The translations under genes and the position numbers were made by a program. A DNA stretch of 64,000 bases. Origin: Kosakonia sacchari. GTDB lineage: Bacteria > Pseudomonadota > Gammaproteobacteria > Enterobacterales > Enterobacteriaceae. The notes below the pieces were generated by a model, which was not told where the DNA came from, ran no database searches, and was given only the letters and a program-made list of their open reading frames with translations. Shown here in pieces: positions 33,515 through 44,731 of the stretch (position 1 is the stretch's first letter; every line of letters begins with the position of its first letter). Location: NCBI GenBank assembly GCA_900109485.1, contig FOAY01000010.1, forward strand, positions 144,023 through 208,022, read 5' to 3'.

Positions 33515-34272
33515 TGGCGCTGCATCTCGACTGGGCGGGCGTGCTGACCGGGCAGCCCGCGCAATGGATCGTCTCCGGTTTTCTCACCACCATTTGGGTC
33601 ACCCTCGCCGGTATGCTGCTGGCGACGGCGCTGACGGTGCTGCTGCTGGCGCTGCGGTTGACCGGCGGCAAAGTGGGGCGCGGAGCGGTGGCGGTATGGG
33701 TTTCACTGTTTCGCAACACGCCTTTGCTGGTGCAGTTGCTGTTCTGGTATTTCGCCGCCTGGAACCTGCTGCCGCTGAGTTTTCGCCAGTACGTTAATGA
33801 CGATCATGCATTCAGCATTCTGCCGGGCAATGTCTGGTGGTTTACCCCGGAATTTCTCTCCTCCGCCTGGGCGTTAGGGCTGTTTACCGCCGCATTTCTG
33901 GTGGAAGAGATTCAGGCAGGGCTGCATGCAGTACCGCGCGGGCAAATTGAAGCGGCTGAGTCGCAGGGGTTCAGCCCGCTGGCGCTGTTTCGCTGGGTAC
34001 TGTTGCCGCAGGGCTTGCGCAATGCCTGGCAACCGGTGGTGGGGCAATATCTCAACCTGATGAAACTCTCCTCGCTGGCCACCGGGATTGGCCTTGGCGA
34101 GCTGACCTACCAGACGCGGCAGATCGAAAGTTACAACGCACATGCGCTGGAAGCGTTTGCCATTGGCAGCGTGCTCTATCTGCTGTTGGGGCTGGCGATG
34201 AGCGTGCTGTTCAATGTGTCGCAAAGCTGGCGGATTTTACGCCGCGCGGCGGGAGGTCAGCATGATCGCTAA
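33514..34272 (+). CDS. Polar amino acid ABC transporter permease 1 (GltJ-like)
   Basis: The 252-residue membrane protein has HisMQ-type features: LTTIWVTLAGMLLATALTVL, VSLFRNTPLLVQLLFWYFA and the cytoplasmic EAA-type loop GQIEAAESQGFSPLALFRWV LLPQ. I start at ATG 33514, which overlaps the ATPase stop and follows AGGAG at five bases; a GTG three bases earlier is too close. It forms the channel with permease 2, with which it overlaps by 11 bases. Confidence 0.88.
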   Translation: MALHLDWAGVLTGQPAQWIVSGFLTTIWVTLAGMLLATALTVLLLALRLTGGKVGRGAVAVWVSLFRNTPLLVQLLFWYFAAWNLLPLSFRQYVNDDHAFSILPGNVWWFTPEFLSSAWALGLFTAAFLVEEIQAGLHAVPRGQIEAAESQGFSPLALFRWVLLPQGLRNAWQPVVGQYLNLMKLSSLATGIGLGELTYQTRQIESYNAHALEAFAIGSVLYLLLGLAMSVLFNVSQSWRILRRAAGGQHDR

Positions 34273-34954
34273 CATTACTGTTATCACCGATAACCTCGAT
34301 TATCTGTTGTGGGGACGAGCGGCCCAGGGCGAACCGGGCGGGGTATTGCTCTCGCTGCTGATGACTTTTGGCGCGGCGGCGCTGGCCTTTCCCGGCGGCG
34401 TGCTGCTGGCCTGTTGCGCCTGGCGCTTTCGCGGCTGGCCGCGCAGGGTGCTGTTTTTGTGGGCGGAGATTATTCGCGGCATTCCGCTGATCTTCGTGAT
34501 TTTCTGGCTGTGGTTTTTACTGCCGTGGCTGACGGGAACCGATCTGCCCGGCGCGGTGACCGTGACGCTGGCGCTGGCGTGGTTTACCTCGGCATCGGTA
34601 ATGTACTCGACGTTGGCGGCGCTGGGCGCGTTGCCGGACGGCCAGTACGAAGCGGCGCTGAGCAGCGGTTTTAGCAGCGTGCAAACCCTGCGGCTGGTGC
34701 TGCTGCCACAGGCGTTACGCAACGCGCTGCCCTCATTCGTGGGGCTGCTGGTCGCGCTGCTGAAGGACACCTCGCTGGCATTTATCGTCAACGTGCCGGA
34801 GCTGACCACCGTGGCCGGGCAGGTGAATAACCGCGTGCAGGTCTACCCTGCGGCGCTGTTTATCTTTACCGGTCTGGTCTACTACCTGCTGTGCAGCGCG
34901 CTGGAGTTTGCCGTCAAACGCCACCAGCGTCGTTATTCACTGCCGGCCAATTAG
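34262..34954 (+). CDS. Polar amino acid ABC transporter permease 2 (GltK-like)
   Basis: The 230-residue membrane protein has [20 protein letters not shown], and the EAA-type loop [32 protein letters not shown]. The start at ATG 34262 follows GGAGG inside the end of permease 1. It ends the ABC operon. Its last 18 bases overlap the convergent yeaL gene, so no terminator separates them. Confidence 0.88.
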   Translation: MIANITVITDNLDYLLWGRAAQGEPGGVLLSLLMTFGAAALAFPGGVLLACCAWRFRGWPRRVLFLWAEIIRGIPLIFVIFWLWFLLPWLTGTDLPGAVTVTLALAWFTSASVMYSTLAALGALPDGQYEAALSSGFSSVQTLRLVLLPQALRNALPSFVGLLVALLKDTSLAFIVNVPELTTVAGQVNNRVQVYPAALFIFTGLVYYLLCSALEFAVKRHQRRYSLPAN

Positions 34955-35383
34955 CAGCGACACCAGCCCGGCAGCAATCAGTGGCCCGACCGGAACGCCC
35001 CGGAACAGGGCCACGCCCAGCACGGTGCCGACCAGCAGGCCTGCCACCAGCGATGGCTGCGTACTCATTAATGTCACGCCGCGCCCGCCGAGCCACGAGA
35101 CGAAGATACCCACCGCAATGGCAACCAGCGACTTCCAGTTGACGAAGGAGTGCAGCAGGGTGGACGGCGGCAGCGAGCCGCTGGCAATCGGCGCCATCAC
35201 GCCAATCGTCAGAATAATAATCCCTACCGTCAGTCCCTGCTTTTCTATCCACGGGAAGAAGGTGTTCAGCGGCGTAATGCGGACAATAATCAGCACCAGA
35301 ATGGAGACGGCGACGGTGGTGTTGTGGCTGACAAATCCCAGCGCGGCGAGCGCGAGCAAAATAAACAGCGTGCTATCAAACAT
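34937..35383 (-). CDS. yeaL: DUF441 membrane protein YeaL
   Basis: The 148-residue protein has four hydrophobic segments and equals E. coli YeaL over its length ([60 protein letters not shown]). Function is unknown. I start at ATG 35383 ([12 protein letters not shown]) as in E. coli. The upstream region 35399-35460 contains AAGCCTG and CAGGCTT arms that can pair in the leader. Confidence 0.93.
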   Translation of the reverse strand: MFDSTLFILLALAALGFVSHNTTVAVSILVLIIVRITPLNTFFPWIEKQGLTVGIIILTIGVMAPIASGSLPPSTLLHSFVNWKSLVAIAVGIFVSWLGGRGVTLMSTQPSLVAGLLVGTVLGVALFRGVPVGPLIAAGLVSLLIGRQ

Positions 35384-35601
35384 GCAGAGGTTCCTTGCCA
35401 AAAAAAGAAGCCTGTTCACTCTACGCATAAACGGATGATGAGGCAGGCTTTTTTCTTTCGCACGGCTAATTTCGGGCAGTTGCCAGAGTTTGTCGCGATT
35501 TTTTTACGCAAATTCCGTCAATCTGTCATGAATCAGTCATGTTCGGCGCTTATGAATAGCACATCGCCTGGTGAAATTTCAGGCAATTGCGAGCCGCCAT
35601 C

Positions 35602-35697
35602 ATGCCATCAGATATCTATGTTCTCACCGCACTGTTTACGACGCTGGCCGTTGGGCTGGTGATTTGCGTGTTAATACTGGAACGCTCGGAGTGGTAA
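35602..35697 (+). CDS. yoaI: Small membrane protein YoaI
   Basis: A 31-codon frame reads MPSDIYVLTALFTTLAVGLV then ICVLILERSEW. It is one membrane helix with an E-R-S/T tail, like E. coli YoaI (ending LLIERTG), and sits between yeaK and yeaL as in E. coli. The ribosome site is weak. YoaI is a PhoB/PhoP-linked small protein in E. coli. Identification rests on position, size and the ERS ending. Confidence 0.7.
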   Translation: MPSDIYVLTALFTTLAVGLVICVLILERSEW

Positions 35698-35705
35698 CCG
35701 GCTTA

Positions 35706-36209
35706 TTACGCGGACAGACGGCGGAAATCGACAATTTCCGGCTGCGCAATGCGCAGATAATCCTGGGTATCCATAATCACTGATTTTTCCAGCAGACCGG
35801 CGTTGAAGGCGATATCGTCAAAGCGCTGAAACAGCACCGGGTCGGCCACCAGGTGCAGATCCGGATGAAAGCTAAACGGCGGAATCGCGCCGAAGACGCA
35901 GGCGGTGAGTTCCTCCACTTCCAGCGGACTGGCCAGCGAGGCTTTCAGCCCACCAAAATGCTGCGCCAGGCGGCTGAGATCGGCTTGCAGGTCGGCGGCA
36001 AGGATCGCCAGCACATGCTTTTTCACACCGTTCCCTTTAATTTTGCACACCAGCGCTTTGGCGCCCTGGCCCAGGGCGGTGCCACGAATTTCACTGACCG
36101 CTTCGCATTTGCCGACGGCGTCGTGCTCGACAACCTGAAAACGGGCTTGTTGCTGTGCAAGCAAGTTCAACAGATGCTGGTAGACGTCGCGGCTGGCAAT
36201 TTCAGACAT
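35706..36209 (-). CDS. yeaK: YbaK/ProX-type aminoacyl-tRNA deacylase YeaK
   Basis: The 167-residue protein equals E. coli YeaK in length and sequence (AVGKCEAVSEIRGTALGQGA, KALVCKIKGNGVKKHVLAIL, FGAIPPFSFHP, YLRIAQPEIVDFRR). The family hydrolyses mischarged tRNAs; YeaK acts on Ser-tRNA(Ala)-type errors. I start at ATG 36209 behind GGGAGAG; the frame extends upstream without a ribosome site. Confidence 0.93.
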   Translation of the reverse strand: MSEIASRDVYQHLLNLLAQQQARFQVVEHDAVGKCEAVSEIRGTALGQGAKALVCKIKGNGVKKHVLAILAADLQADLSRLAQHFGGLKASLASPLEVEELTACVFGAIPPFSFHPDLHLVADPVLFQRFDDIAFNAGLLEKSVIMDTQDYLRIAQPEIVDFRRLSA

Positions 36210-36267
36210 GATCTCTCCCAAGAACAAACAGTAAGAGTGAAAGCATAATCCACCCGCCGGGCGATGA

Positions 36268-36302
36268 GAATAAAAAAGCCGCCCCGAAGGGCGGCGAAAA
36301 AA
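36268..36302 (-). terminator. Strong intrinsic terminator
   Basis: GCCGCCC-CGAA-GGGCGGC flanked by A- and T-runs on both sides, 36 bases after the methyltransferase stop. It can act on both strands. Confidence 0.9.
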
Positions 36303-36337
36303 TACAAGCACTACAAACAACGCTTTGTGTGTACTGT

Positions 36338-37012
36338 TTATTTTTTTTGCAAAAGGTAGCTGTTTTCAAAGCCCGGAACGCTACCAATAACGTCGAATCC
36401 GTTAAAGAAGCCGCCTGCGCGCAGCAGGTCAACTGCGGGTCCGACTTCCGGAGAGTAAATGAAGTCGCGATAATCATCGAACACAATAAATCCACCGCTG
36501 ACCACGGTTGGCGCATACAGCAGGAAATCGGTAAGAACATGCTCTTTCAGGTGGCCGCCGTCAATATGCAACAGAATGGTTTTCGGCTCCAGCGCCATTA
36601 CCCGTTCAATACTGTGCTGTGAATAACCGCGTATCAGCGTCACTTCGGGGAAAATATGCTCGTGGTAGAAACCCAGCTCCAGAGGCTGGTTCGTCAATTC
36701 CATCGGGTCGATACTGATAATGCGGCGATTACCCTGACAGAGGGCATTCATAAAGGCGCTGGATTTGCCCTTCCAGACGCCGATTTCAATAATGTCGCCA
36801 GCGGCGTTCGCATTATTCACTAACCAGCAAAGATAACCGAGCAGCTTAACGTGATCGTGAAAAGAGAGTTCCCGGCGCGGCATCGCTTTTTCAGCGGGCA
36901 GGATGGCCTGCGCTTGCACGAAGGCTTCTCCCAGATCGTCCCAGACGGTATCAATAATCCCTTTTATCTCAGGGTTCTGTACAAATACTTTTAAGTCCTC
37001 AAGGTCAATCAT
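36338..37012 (-). CDS. Class I SAM-dependent methyltransferase (family 24 type)
   Basis: The 224-residue protein has the SAM-binding loop DIIEIGVWKGKSSAFMNALC, an acidic strand end RIISIDPMELTN, and ILLHIDGGHLKEHVLTDFLL with GGFIVFDDYRD, typical of the cephalosporin-hydroxylase-like methyltransferases found in cell-surface and natural-product clusters. I start at 37012 (MIDLEDLKVFVQ) behind AGGA. It sits alone between yeaK and the yeaH side, where E. coli has yeaI/yeaJ, and has its own terminator. The substrate is unknown. Confidence 0.8.
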   Translation of the reverse strand: MIDLEDLKVFVQNPEIKGIIDTVWDDLGEAFVQAQAILPAEKAMPRRELSFHDHVKLLGYLCWLVNNANAAGDIIEIGVWKGKSSAFMNALCQGNRRIISIDPMELTNQPLELGFYHEHIFPEVTLIRGYSQHSIERVMALEPKTILLHIDGGHLKEHVLTDFLLYAPTVVSGGFIVFDDYRDFIYSPEVGPAVDLLRAGGFFNGFDVIGSVPGFENSYLLQKK

Positions 37013-37188
37013 GCGCACCGTTCCTGTCAATTTGTCTTTCGCGACGAAAGAGAACGCCACGATTTGTCGTGCGTAAAATGTGCCACATTTCTTTGCTTAC
37101 AAGGGGGGAAATAGCCGCGCTTTTGTAGGGCAATTCGTGGATTAGCCCGGAGCGAGCGGAATAGATGGGATTGCGGGAAAGGAGCGCC

Positions 37189-37226
37189 TGAAGAAAATCA
37201 GCCAGCCGGGCGGCCCTGACTGGCTG
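37189..37226. repeat. Duplicated terminator-like hairpin, left copy
   Basis: TGAAGAAAATCAGCCAG, a short loop, then CTGGCTGAT. The 17-base left part is repeated exactly at 37984-38000 beside the yeaH end, so about 800 bases are bracketed by the two copies. Confidence 0.6.
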
Positions 37227-37426
37227 ATGTTGTAAGCACACCGGTTTTAGTTCCACGCACTTTTTGAGGTTTCCGTTTTTATTAAGCCTTTTACAAAACC
37301 ATCAAAATCATAACTTCTCATGATCAAGAGCATAAAAAGTAATTATAGTGATATGAGTCACTCTCCCCTGCAATATAGTTACTATGGTTATAGTCACTTG
37401 GGTTTCTCCTTAAAGGAGGAGTGATC

Positions 37427-37732
37427 ATGAATAATATAGAAGGTTTGATGAAAGAGCTAAGTTCAAAAAGAATTGATTTTGCAGCATCTACTTATGCTTT
37501 TTTAGAACGTTTTGATAAAGATGTATCATCTATAAACATAGAAGATATTGTTCCAAATGACGAATTAACCTTTTTTAACGAGAGATTACAGCACTACAGA
37601 GAGATCTATAAAAAAATAGAGAGACACAAAAATACAGCACCATGTAGAGAACGTGGCATTACGGCAGACCTCCGGCAACGGACGTCCCCAGTTCGGCCTG
37701 CTTCAGGGCAAAAACAATCTGCTCTTCGGTGA
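37427..37732 (+). pseudogene. Small hypothetical gene with IS-derived C-terminus
   Basis: ATG 37427 follows a strong AAAGGAGG and opens MNNIEGLMKELSSKRIDFAA. The first 70 or so codons are AT-rich and helical with acidic and lysine patches; I do not recognise the family. From about 37655 the frame enters an antisense IS3-family relic, so the last 25-30 residues are not native and the gene is probably truncated. Its start is well formed and it may still be translated. Confidence 0.55.
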
Positions 37733-37827
37733 ATCGTGATTGTTTCATCGGCACCACCTTCCTTCAGGGAGTGTAGATCATGCCGGAATTCTGTTTCTGA
37801 ATGGTGCATGATTTTGGGGCAGGGTCA
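37660..37827 (-). mobile_element. IS3-family (IS1222/IS2-like) end with orfA start relic
   Basis: From ATG 37748 the minus strand reads MKQSRFTEEQIVFALKQAEL, one T short in the run after ATTG, then GTSVAGGLP and a stop. This is the start of an IS3-family orfA, where the native sequence continues EVCRKMG. The outer end TGACCCTGCCCCAAAA at 37827 looks like an IS terminal repeat. Only about 170 bases remain, so the element cannot move. Confidence 0.7.
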
Positions 37828-37983
37828 GCGGGTAAGATCAGAGATTGATGACAGCCCGGTGATGTAAAACGACAGGGGTTTTGCCTTCGTCAGCCATATA
37901 AATCCCTTGTTTTTATCAGAAAAGCATTCCCCAAAACCAGGCATAAGCTTCTGATCTTATTTGACATTTTTTAACGCTAAAAA

Positions 37984-38026
37984 TGAAGAAAATCAGCCAG
38001 AAAAGTAAGCTTAACTGGCTGATTTA
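37984..38026 (-). terminator. yeaH terminator-like hairpin (right copy of the duplication)
   Basis: AATCAGCCAG, a 14-base loop, CTGGCTGATT with flanking A and T stretches, directly after the yeaH stop. It shares 17 identical bases plus the stem arms with 37189-37226. Confidence 0.75.
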
Positions 38027-38032
38027 TATTGA

Positions 38033-41316
<3,284 letters not shown>

Positions 41317-41756
41317 GGCATGCCGTCCTTTCGTAATCTGTGGGAACATTACAGCTATCAGTTTTTCCACTTTTAGCGTCGCAAACCAACGGGATAAAAA
41401 ATCTGCTCCGTCCTATCTGTTATGAGCGTGTATCCGTCTTTGATCAAGTTATCGCTGGCGAAGATTCTGATGGCTGAAGGGCGTTTTTTACCCATCATTT
41501 AGATTAAATATCTGTTTAATTTAATTTATACAGATTTTTTATGATTTATTGCGGGTTTTTGCGTTGGAAAATGCCAACATTTCGCATCGGGGGAATGTTG
41601 GTAAATTTTTACAGGATGTGCGGAATCGCAAGTAAAGAAAAAGTGACGCCGTCATGGTCACTTCGTCGCAGTGCAAAGACAAGCGACAATATTAACTACG
41701 TGAACTGTGTTAAAGGGTGATGACAGAGGGCGGTTCTTTCGTTGTGAAGACGAAAA

Positions 41757-41787
41757 AAAAGCTCCGGGCGATAACGCCAGGAGCCTT
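41757..41787 (-). terminator. dlt operon terminator
   Basis: Minus strand AGGCTCC-TGGCGTTATCGCC-CGGAGCTTTTTTTT, 25 bases after the dltC-like stop. Confidence 0.85.
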
Positions 41788-41810
41788 TGAATGCCATAAC
41801 GCCCGCGTGA

Positions 41811-42032
41811 TTAGCCGCGGTGCTCTTCAATGTAACGCGCTAAATCGGCGGGCGTTTTCAGCACGCTGGCGACTTCCGTCGGCGGGATCATGCAGCCGTA
41901 AACGTCCTGCACTTCCAGAACCATATCTACCGCGAGAATGGAGTCGAGAATATCGGACTCGATCAGCTCATCATGAAAGCCCACTTTGCGGGACAGAATC
42001 TTTTCAAACAGCGCGAGAATTTCTTGTTCCAT
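41811..42032 (-). CDS. dltC: DltC-like D-alanyl carrier protein
   Basis: The 73-residue acidic protein has an acyl-carrier fold with the phosphopantetheine attachment Ser31 in ESDILDSILAVDMVLEVQ. In dlt systems DltA loads D-alanine onto this carrier, and the MBOAT protein DltB takes it at the membrane. It follows the DltA-like gene by 17 bases with AGGAAA before the start and ends the operon. Assignment as DltC rather than a polyketide carrier rests on the four neighbouring dlt genes. Confidence 0.85.
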   Translation of the reverse strand: MEQEILALFEKILSRKVGFHDELIESDILDSILAVDMVLEVQDVYGCMIPPTEVASVLKTPADLARYIEEHRG

Positions 42033-42049
42033 TGTCTTTTCCTGTGTAA

Positions 42050-43483
42050 TCAGTGGCTGCGGGCGTGGCTGTCCAGCAGTTTACGGTCGATTTTACCGTT
42101 AGGGTTCAACGGCAAAGCGTCCTGGATAATGATTTGCGACGGCACCATGTACGAGGGCACCACCTGTGAAAGCGAATGTTTGATGGCGTCAGGCGCCAGT
42201 TTCGTTACGCAGAACGCCGCGATACGCAGCACGCCGCCGCCCGTTTTCATCAACGGCAATACGACCGCCTCGCGAATGCCGGACATGGCCAGCAGGCGGT
42301 TTTCAATCTCGTTGATTTCAATACGGTAGCCGTTGAGTTTGATCTGACTGTCATTGCGTCCCTGGCAGTAAAGAAGCCCGTCTTCATAACCGAGATCGCC
42401 CGTTTTATAGCCGCGCCAGGCTTCGCCTTCCCGGCGCAGCAATTTTTCTGCGTTCTCCTGCGGCAGGCCGAGATAGCCGCGCATCACGTTTTTGCCCCAG
42501 ATTATCAGCTCACCCTCGGCAGTAATCTCCATTCTGGACTCCGGCATCATGGTGCCGATTGGCAGCATGTCGTTCTCGCTATTTACCATTTCATCGGTGA
42601 TTTCAACCACGGTGGTGGCGATAGTCGCTTCGGTCGGGCCATAGGAGTTGAGGATTTTGGCGTGCGGAAAACGGCGGCGCAGCTGTTTAACCAGCGCTTT
42701 GTTGAGCACCTCGCCGATAAATATAAACACGCCAAGCGTAGGTAAAAAGTCGCTATTGAACTGCGGCGAGAGCAATTTCTGGTAGGCGAAAGAGGGGGTG
42801 GAAACCCAGACCGAGACAGCATTGTTTTTCAGCCGGGTGAGCCAGTCTTCTGCCGCGATATCCTCTTTGGCATTCAGCACAATGTGGCCGCCTGTTGCCA
42901 GATTCGCCAGCAGTGGGATCAACGAGAGATCGAAACTGAACAGGGCGTGGTTCATCAACACCGGCACTTGCGGCAGCGCGAAATCCTGGCTTACCCACTG
43001 CATAAAATGCCACACGCTTTCGCGCCCGATCTGCACGCCCTTCGGTTTGCCGGTGCTACCCGAAGTAAACATGATATAGGCGAGATCCGGCTCCGCCAGC
43101 GGCTGGCCGGTTTCACCGGTTGGCACAAACTGACGGGTCGCTACGTCGTAGTAGTACGGCGCGCTGGCGAGGTGGCAAATCTCCTTCAACCTTTCCTGAG
43201 GGTAGATGCAGTCCACCGGAATATAGGGAATGTTGTGGAGCAGGCAGCTATAGATTGCCACCGCGAATTCTGCCTGCTGGTGGCCATATAACACCACCGG
43301 CGTTCCTGCCGGGGGCTGACAATGCTGATAGCGCTGTAACCACTCTGTTACCGCCACAGAGAGTTGCTGCCAGGTTAATGTTTCATCGCTGCCGCTGACC
43401 GCTAACTGATGCGGGCGGGCGGGATCGAGTAATGCTGCACGCAGGAAATCCTGGAGCGCCTGGAGATCAGAGTGAAGATTCAT
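42050..43483 (-). CDS. dltA: DltA-like D-alanine:carrier-protein ligase
   Basis: The 477-residue adenylation enzyme has the A3 loop YIMFTSGSTGKPKGVQIG (about residues 136-153), FSFDLSLIPLLANLATGGH, NSYGPTEATIAT, YKTGDLGY, GRNDSQIKLNGYRIEINEIE and the C-terminal lysine in NPNGKIDRK. Length and pattern fit DltA rather than long nonribosomal synthetase modules. It activates an amino acid, presumably D-Ala, and transfers it to the adjacent carrier. Its ATGA overlaps the DltB-like stop. The amino acid specificity cannot be proven by reading. Confidence 0.88.
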   Translation of the reverse strand: MNLHSDLQALQDFLRAALLDPARPHQLAVSGSDETLTWQQLSVAVTEWLQRYQHCQPPAGTPVVLYGHQQAEFAVAIYSCLLHNIPYIPVDCIYPQERLKEICHLASAPYYYDVATRQFVPTGETGQPLAEPDLAYIMFTSGSTGKPKGVQIGRESVWHFMQWVSQDFALPQVPVLMNHALFSFDLSLIPLLANLATGGHIVLNAKEDIAAEDWLTRLKNNAVSVWVSTPSFAYQKLLSPQFNSDFLPTLGVFIFIGEVLNKALVKQLRRRFPHAKILNSYGPTEATIATTVVEITDEMVNSENDMLPIGTMMPESRMEITAEGELIIWGKNVMRGYLGLPQENAEKLLRREGEAWRGYKTGDLGYEDGLLYCQGRNDSQIKLNGYRIEINEIENRLLAMSGIREAVVLPLMKTGGGVLRIAAFCVTKLAPDAIKHSLSQVVPSYMVPSQIIIQDALPLNPNGKIDRKLLDSHARSH

Positions 43484-44601
43484 AGGGGAGACATTCCGCT
43501 AAAAATGTAAAGGGATACCGCAGCGCTTGCGAGCGTTAACAGGCGTCCCAAAAAGAGCATCACGGGGTATTGCAACCAACGGTTCAGTGTTGGACTGCGC
43601 TTCGCTGACCATTGCAACATGTTGTGTGCAACTGAAATGGTGCCAAACAGCGCGCCGCTAATGACATAGTGCCGTTCGAGCCCGTTCCATGCCCCCATAC
43701 AAAACAGCGTGCAGAAAATACCGATATTCTGTGCCAGCGTTTTGTTCTGACGGAAAAAGTCGAGCTTCATTAAATTCATATAAATCGGCATAAAGACCAC
43801 ATCGCGCAACCATTCAGACAGGCTGATATGGAAACGGCGCCAGAAATCCTGTGGATTTTTCGCCAGAATGGGCATGTTGAAATTCGCCGGAATATTAAGA
43901 CCAAACAAGCGTCCGGCGCCGATCGCCATATTGCTGTAACCGGCAAAATCAAAATAGAGATAGGCGCTATAGGCCAGCGACATAACAATGCCAACACTTA
44001 AGGTAAACGGACGATGGCTCCACGACTGAATGACCAGGTTATCGATCAGCATGGCAAATAAGAATTTCTGGATAATGCCGGTAAAAATGCCTTCTGCGGC
44101 AATGAGAAATTGCTCACGTGTCAACGTAAATACGGGTTTATTAATATCTGTGATCCATGTCCGCCAGCGGTACATCGGGCCGGCCAGAATAATAAACGGC
44201 ATAAACAGGTAACAAAAGTAATGCAAAATATTATTGCCATCTTTTTTGTTGCGGTAGAGTAGAACATCAATGGCGCGGAAGGTCATAAAAGATAAGCCAA
44301 TCATTCCCCAGTGATTATTTAAATGTAATTTCACCGCGAACAACGGCAGCAGGGTTAAACTTACCGCTTGCCAGGTTTTTAACCAGCCTTTCTCTTTTAA
44401 AGTCACGAGAATGTAGAAGCTGAGAAATACTGCAATGGGCACAATGTAATCGCCCTGAAATATATATCCCCAGCCGAATGCCGCCAGCACGGAAAAAGCG
44501 GATAAATACGTTAACCGGTAACGCAATACACGGTTAACCAGCGCAAACAGCAACGCCGAAGAAAAGAGAAAGAAAAAAAAGGTTCCGGAGCTGTACATCA
44601 T
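43480..44601 (-). CDS. dltB: DltB-like MBOAT membrane acyltransferase
   Basis: The 373-residue membrane protein has about ten hydrophobic segments and MBOAT features: FDFAGYSNMAIGAGRLFGL, NPQDFWRRFHISLSEWLRD and MGAWNGLERHYVISGALFG. The last motif normally reads W-H-G with the catalytic histidine; here it is W-N-G with a histidine five residues further on. DltB receives D-alanine from the carrier and passes it across the membrane. GAGGA precedes the start at 44601, eight bases after the microprotein stop. Confidence 0.88.
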   Translation of the reverse strand: MMYSSGTFFFFLFSSALLFALVNRVLRYRLTYLSAFSVLAAFGWGYIFQGDYIVPIAVFLSFYILVTLKEKGWLKTWQAVSLTLLPLFAVKLHLNNHWGMIGLSFMTFRAIDVLLYRNKKDGNNILHYFCYLFMPFIILAGPMYRWRTWITDINKPVFTLTREQFLIAAEGIFTGIIQKFLFAMLIDNLVIQSWSHRPFTLSVGIVMSLAYSAYLYFDFAGYSNMAIGAGRLFGLNIPANFNMPILAKNPQDFWRRFHISLSEWLRDVVFMPIYMNLMKLDFFRQNKTLAQNIGIFCTLFCMGAWNGLERHYVISGALFGTISVAHNMLQWSAKRSPTLNRWLQYPVMLFLGRLLTLASAAVSLYIFSGMSPL

Positions 44602-44608
44602 TCATTCC

Positions 44609-44731
44609 TCAGAACTTTTGATATTCAAAGTGCACTTTTAAATTCATGCTTTCATCAACAGAGGACCACGCGATAATGGTGACCGCCAGTAAGAGGTAAA
44701 GGAAAAACAGGCGAATAGCGTATTTCATCAT
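44609..44731 (-). CDS. dltX: DltX-like membrane microprotein, 40 aa
   Basis: The frame opens with ATG 44731 overlapping the DltD-like stop (ATGATG) and reads MMKYAIRLFFLYLLLAVTII then AWSSVDESMNLKVHFEYQKF. It has one membrane helix and a periplasmic tail ending F-E-Y-Q-K-F. Gram-positive DltX proteins are about 50 residues, single-span, and end in a conserved F-x-Y-x-x-F motif whose tyrosine carries D-alanine. The match of topology, ending and operon position is striking. Only the second ATG would change the length, by one residue. Confidence 0.8.
   Translation of the reverse strand: MMKYAIRLFFLYLLLAVTIIAWSSVDESMNLKVHFEYQKF

Noticed and set aside
41317..41810. Sigma-54 promoter for yeaG
   Set aside because: yeaG responds to nitrogen stress in E. 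coli, but the only GG/GC-like pair I found has the wrong spacing.
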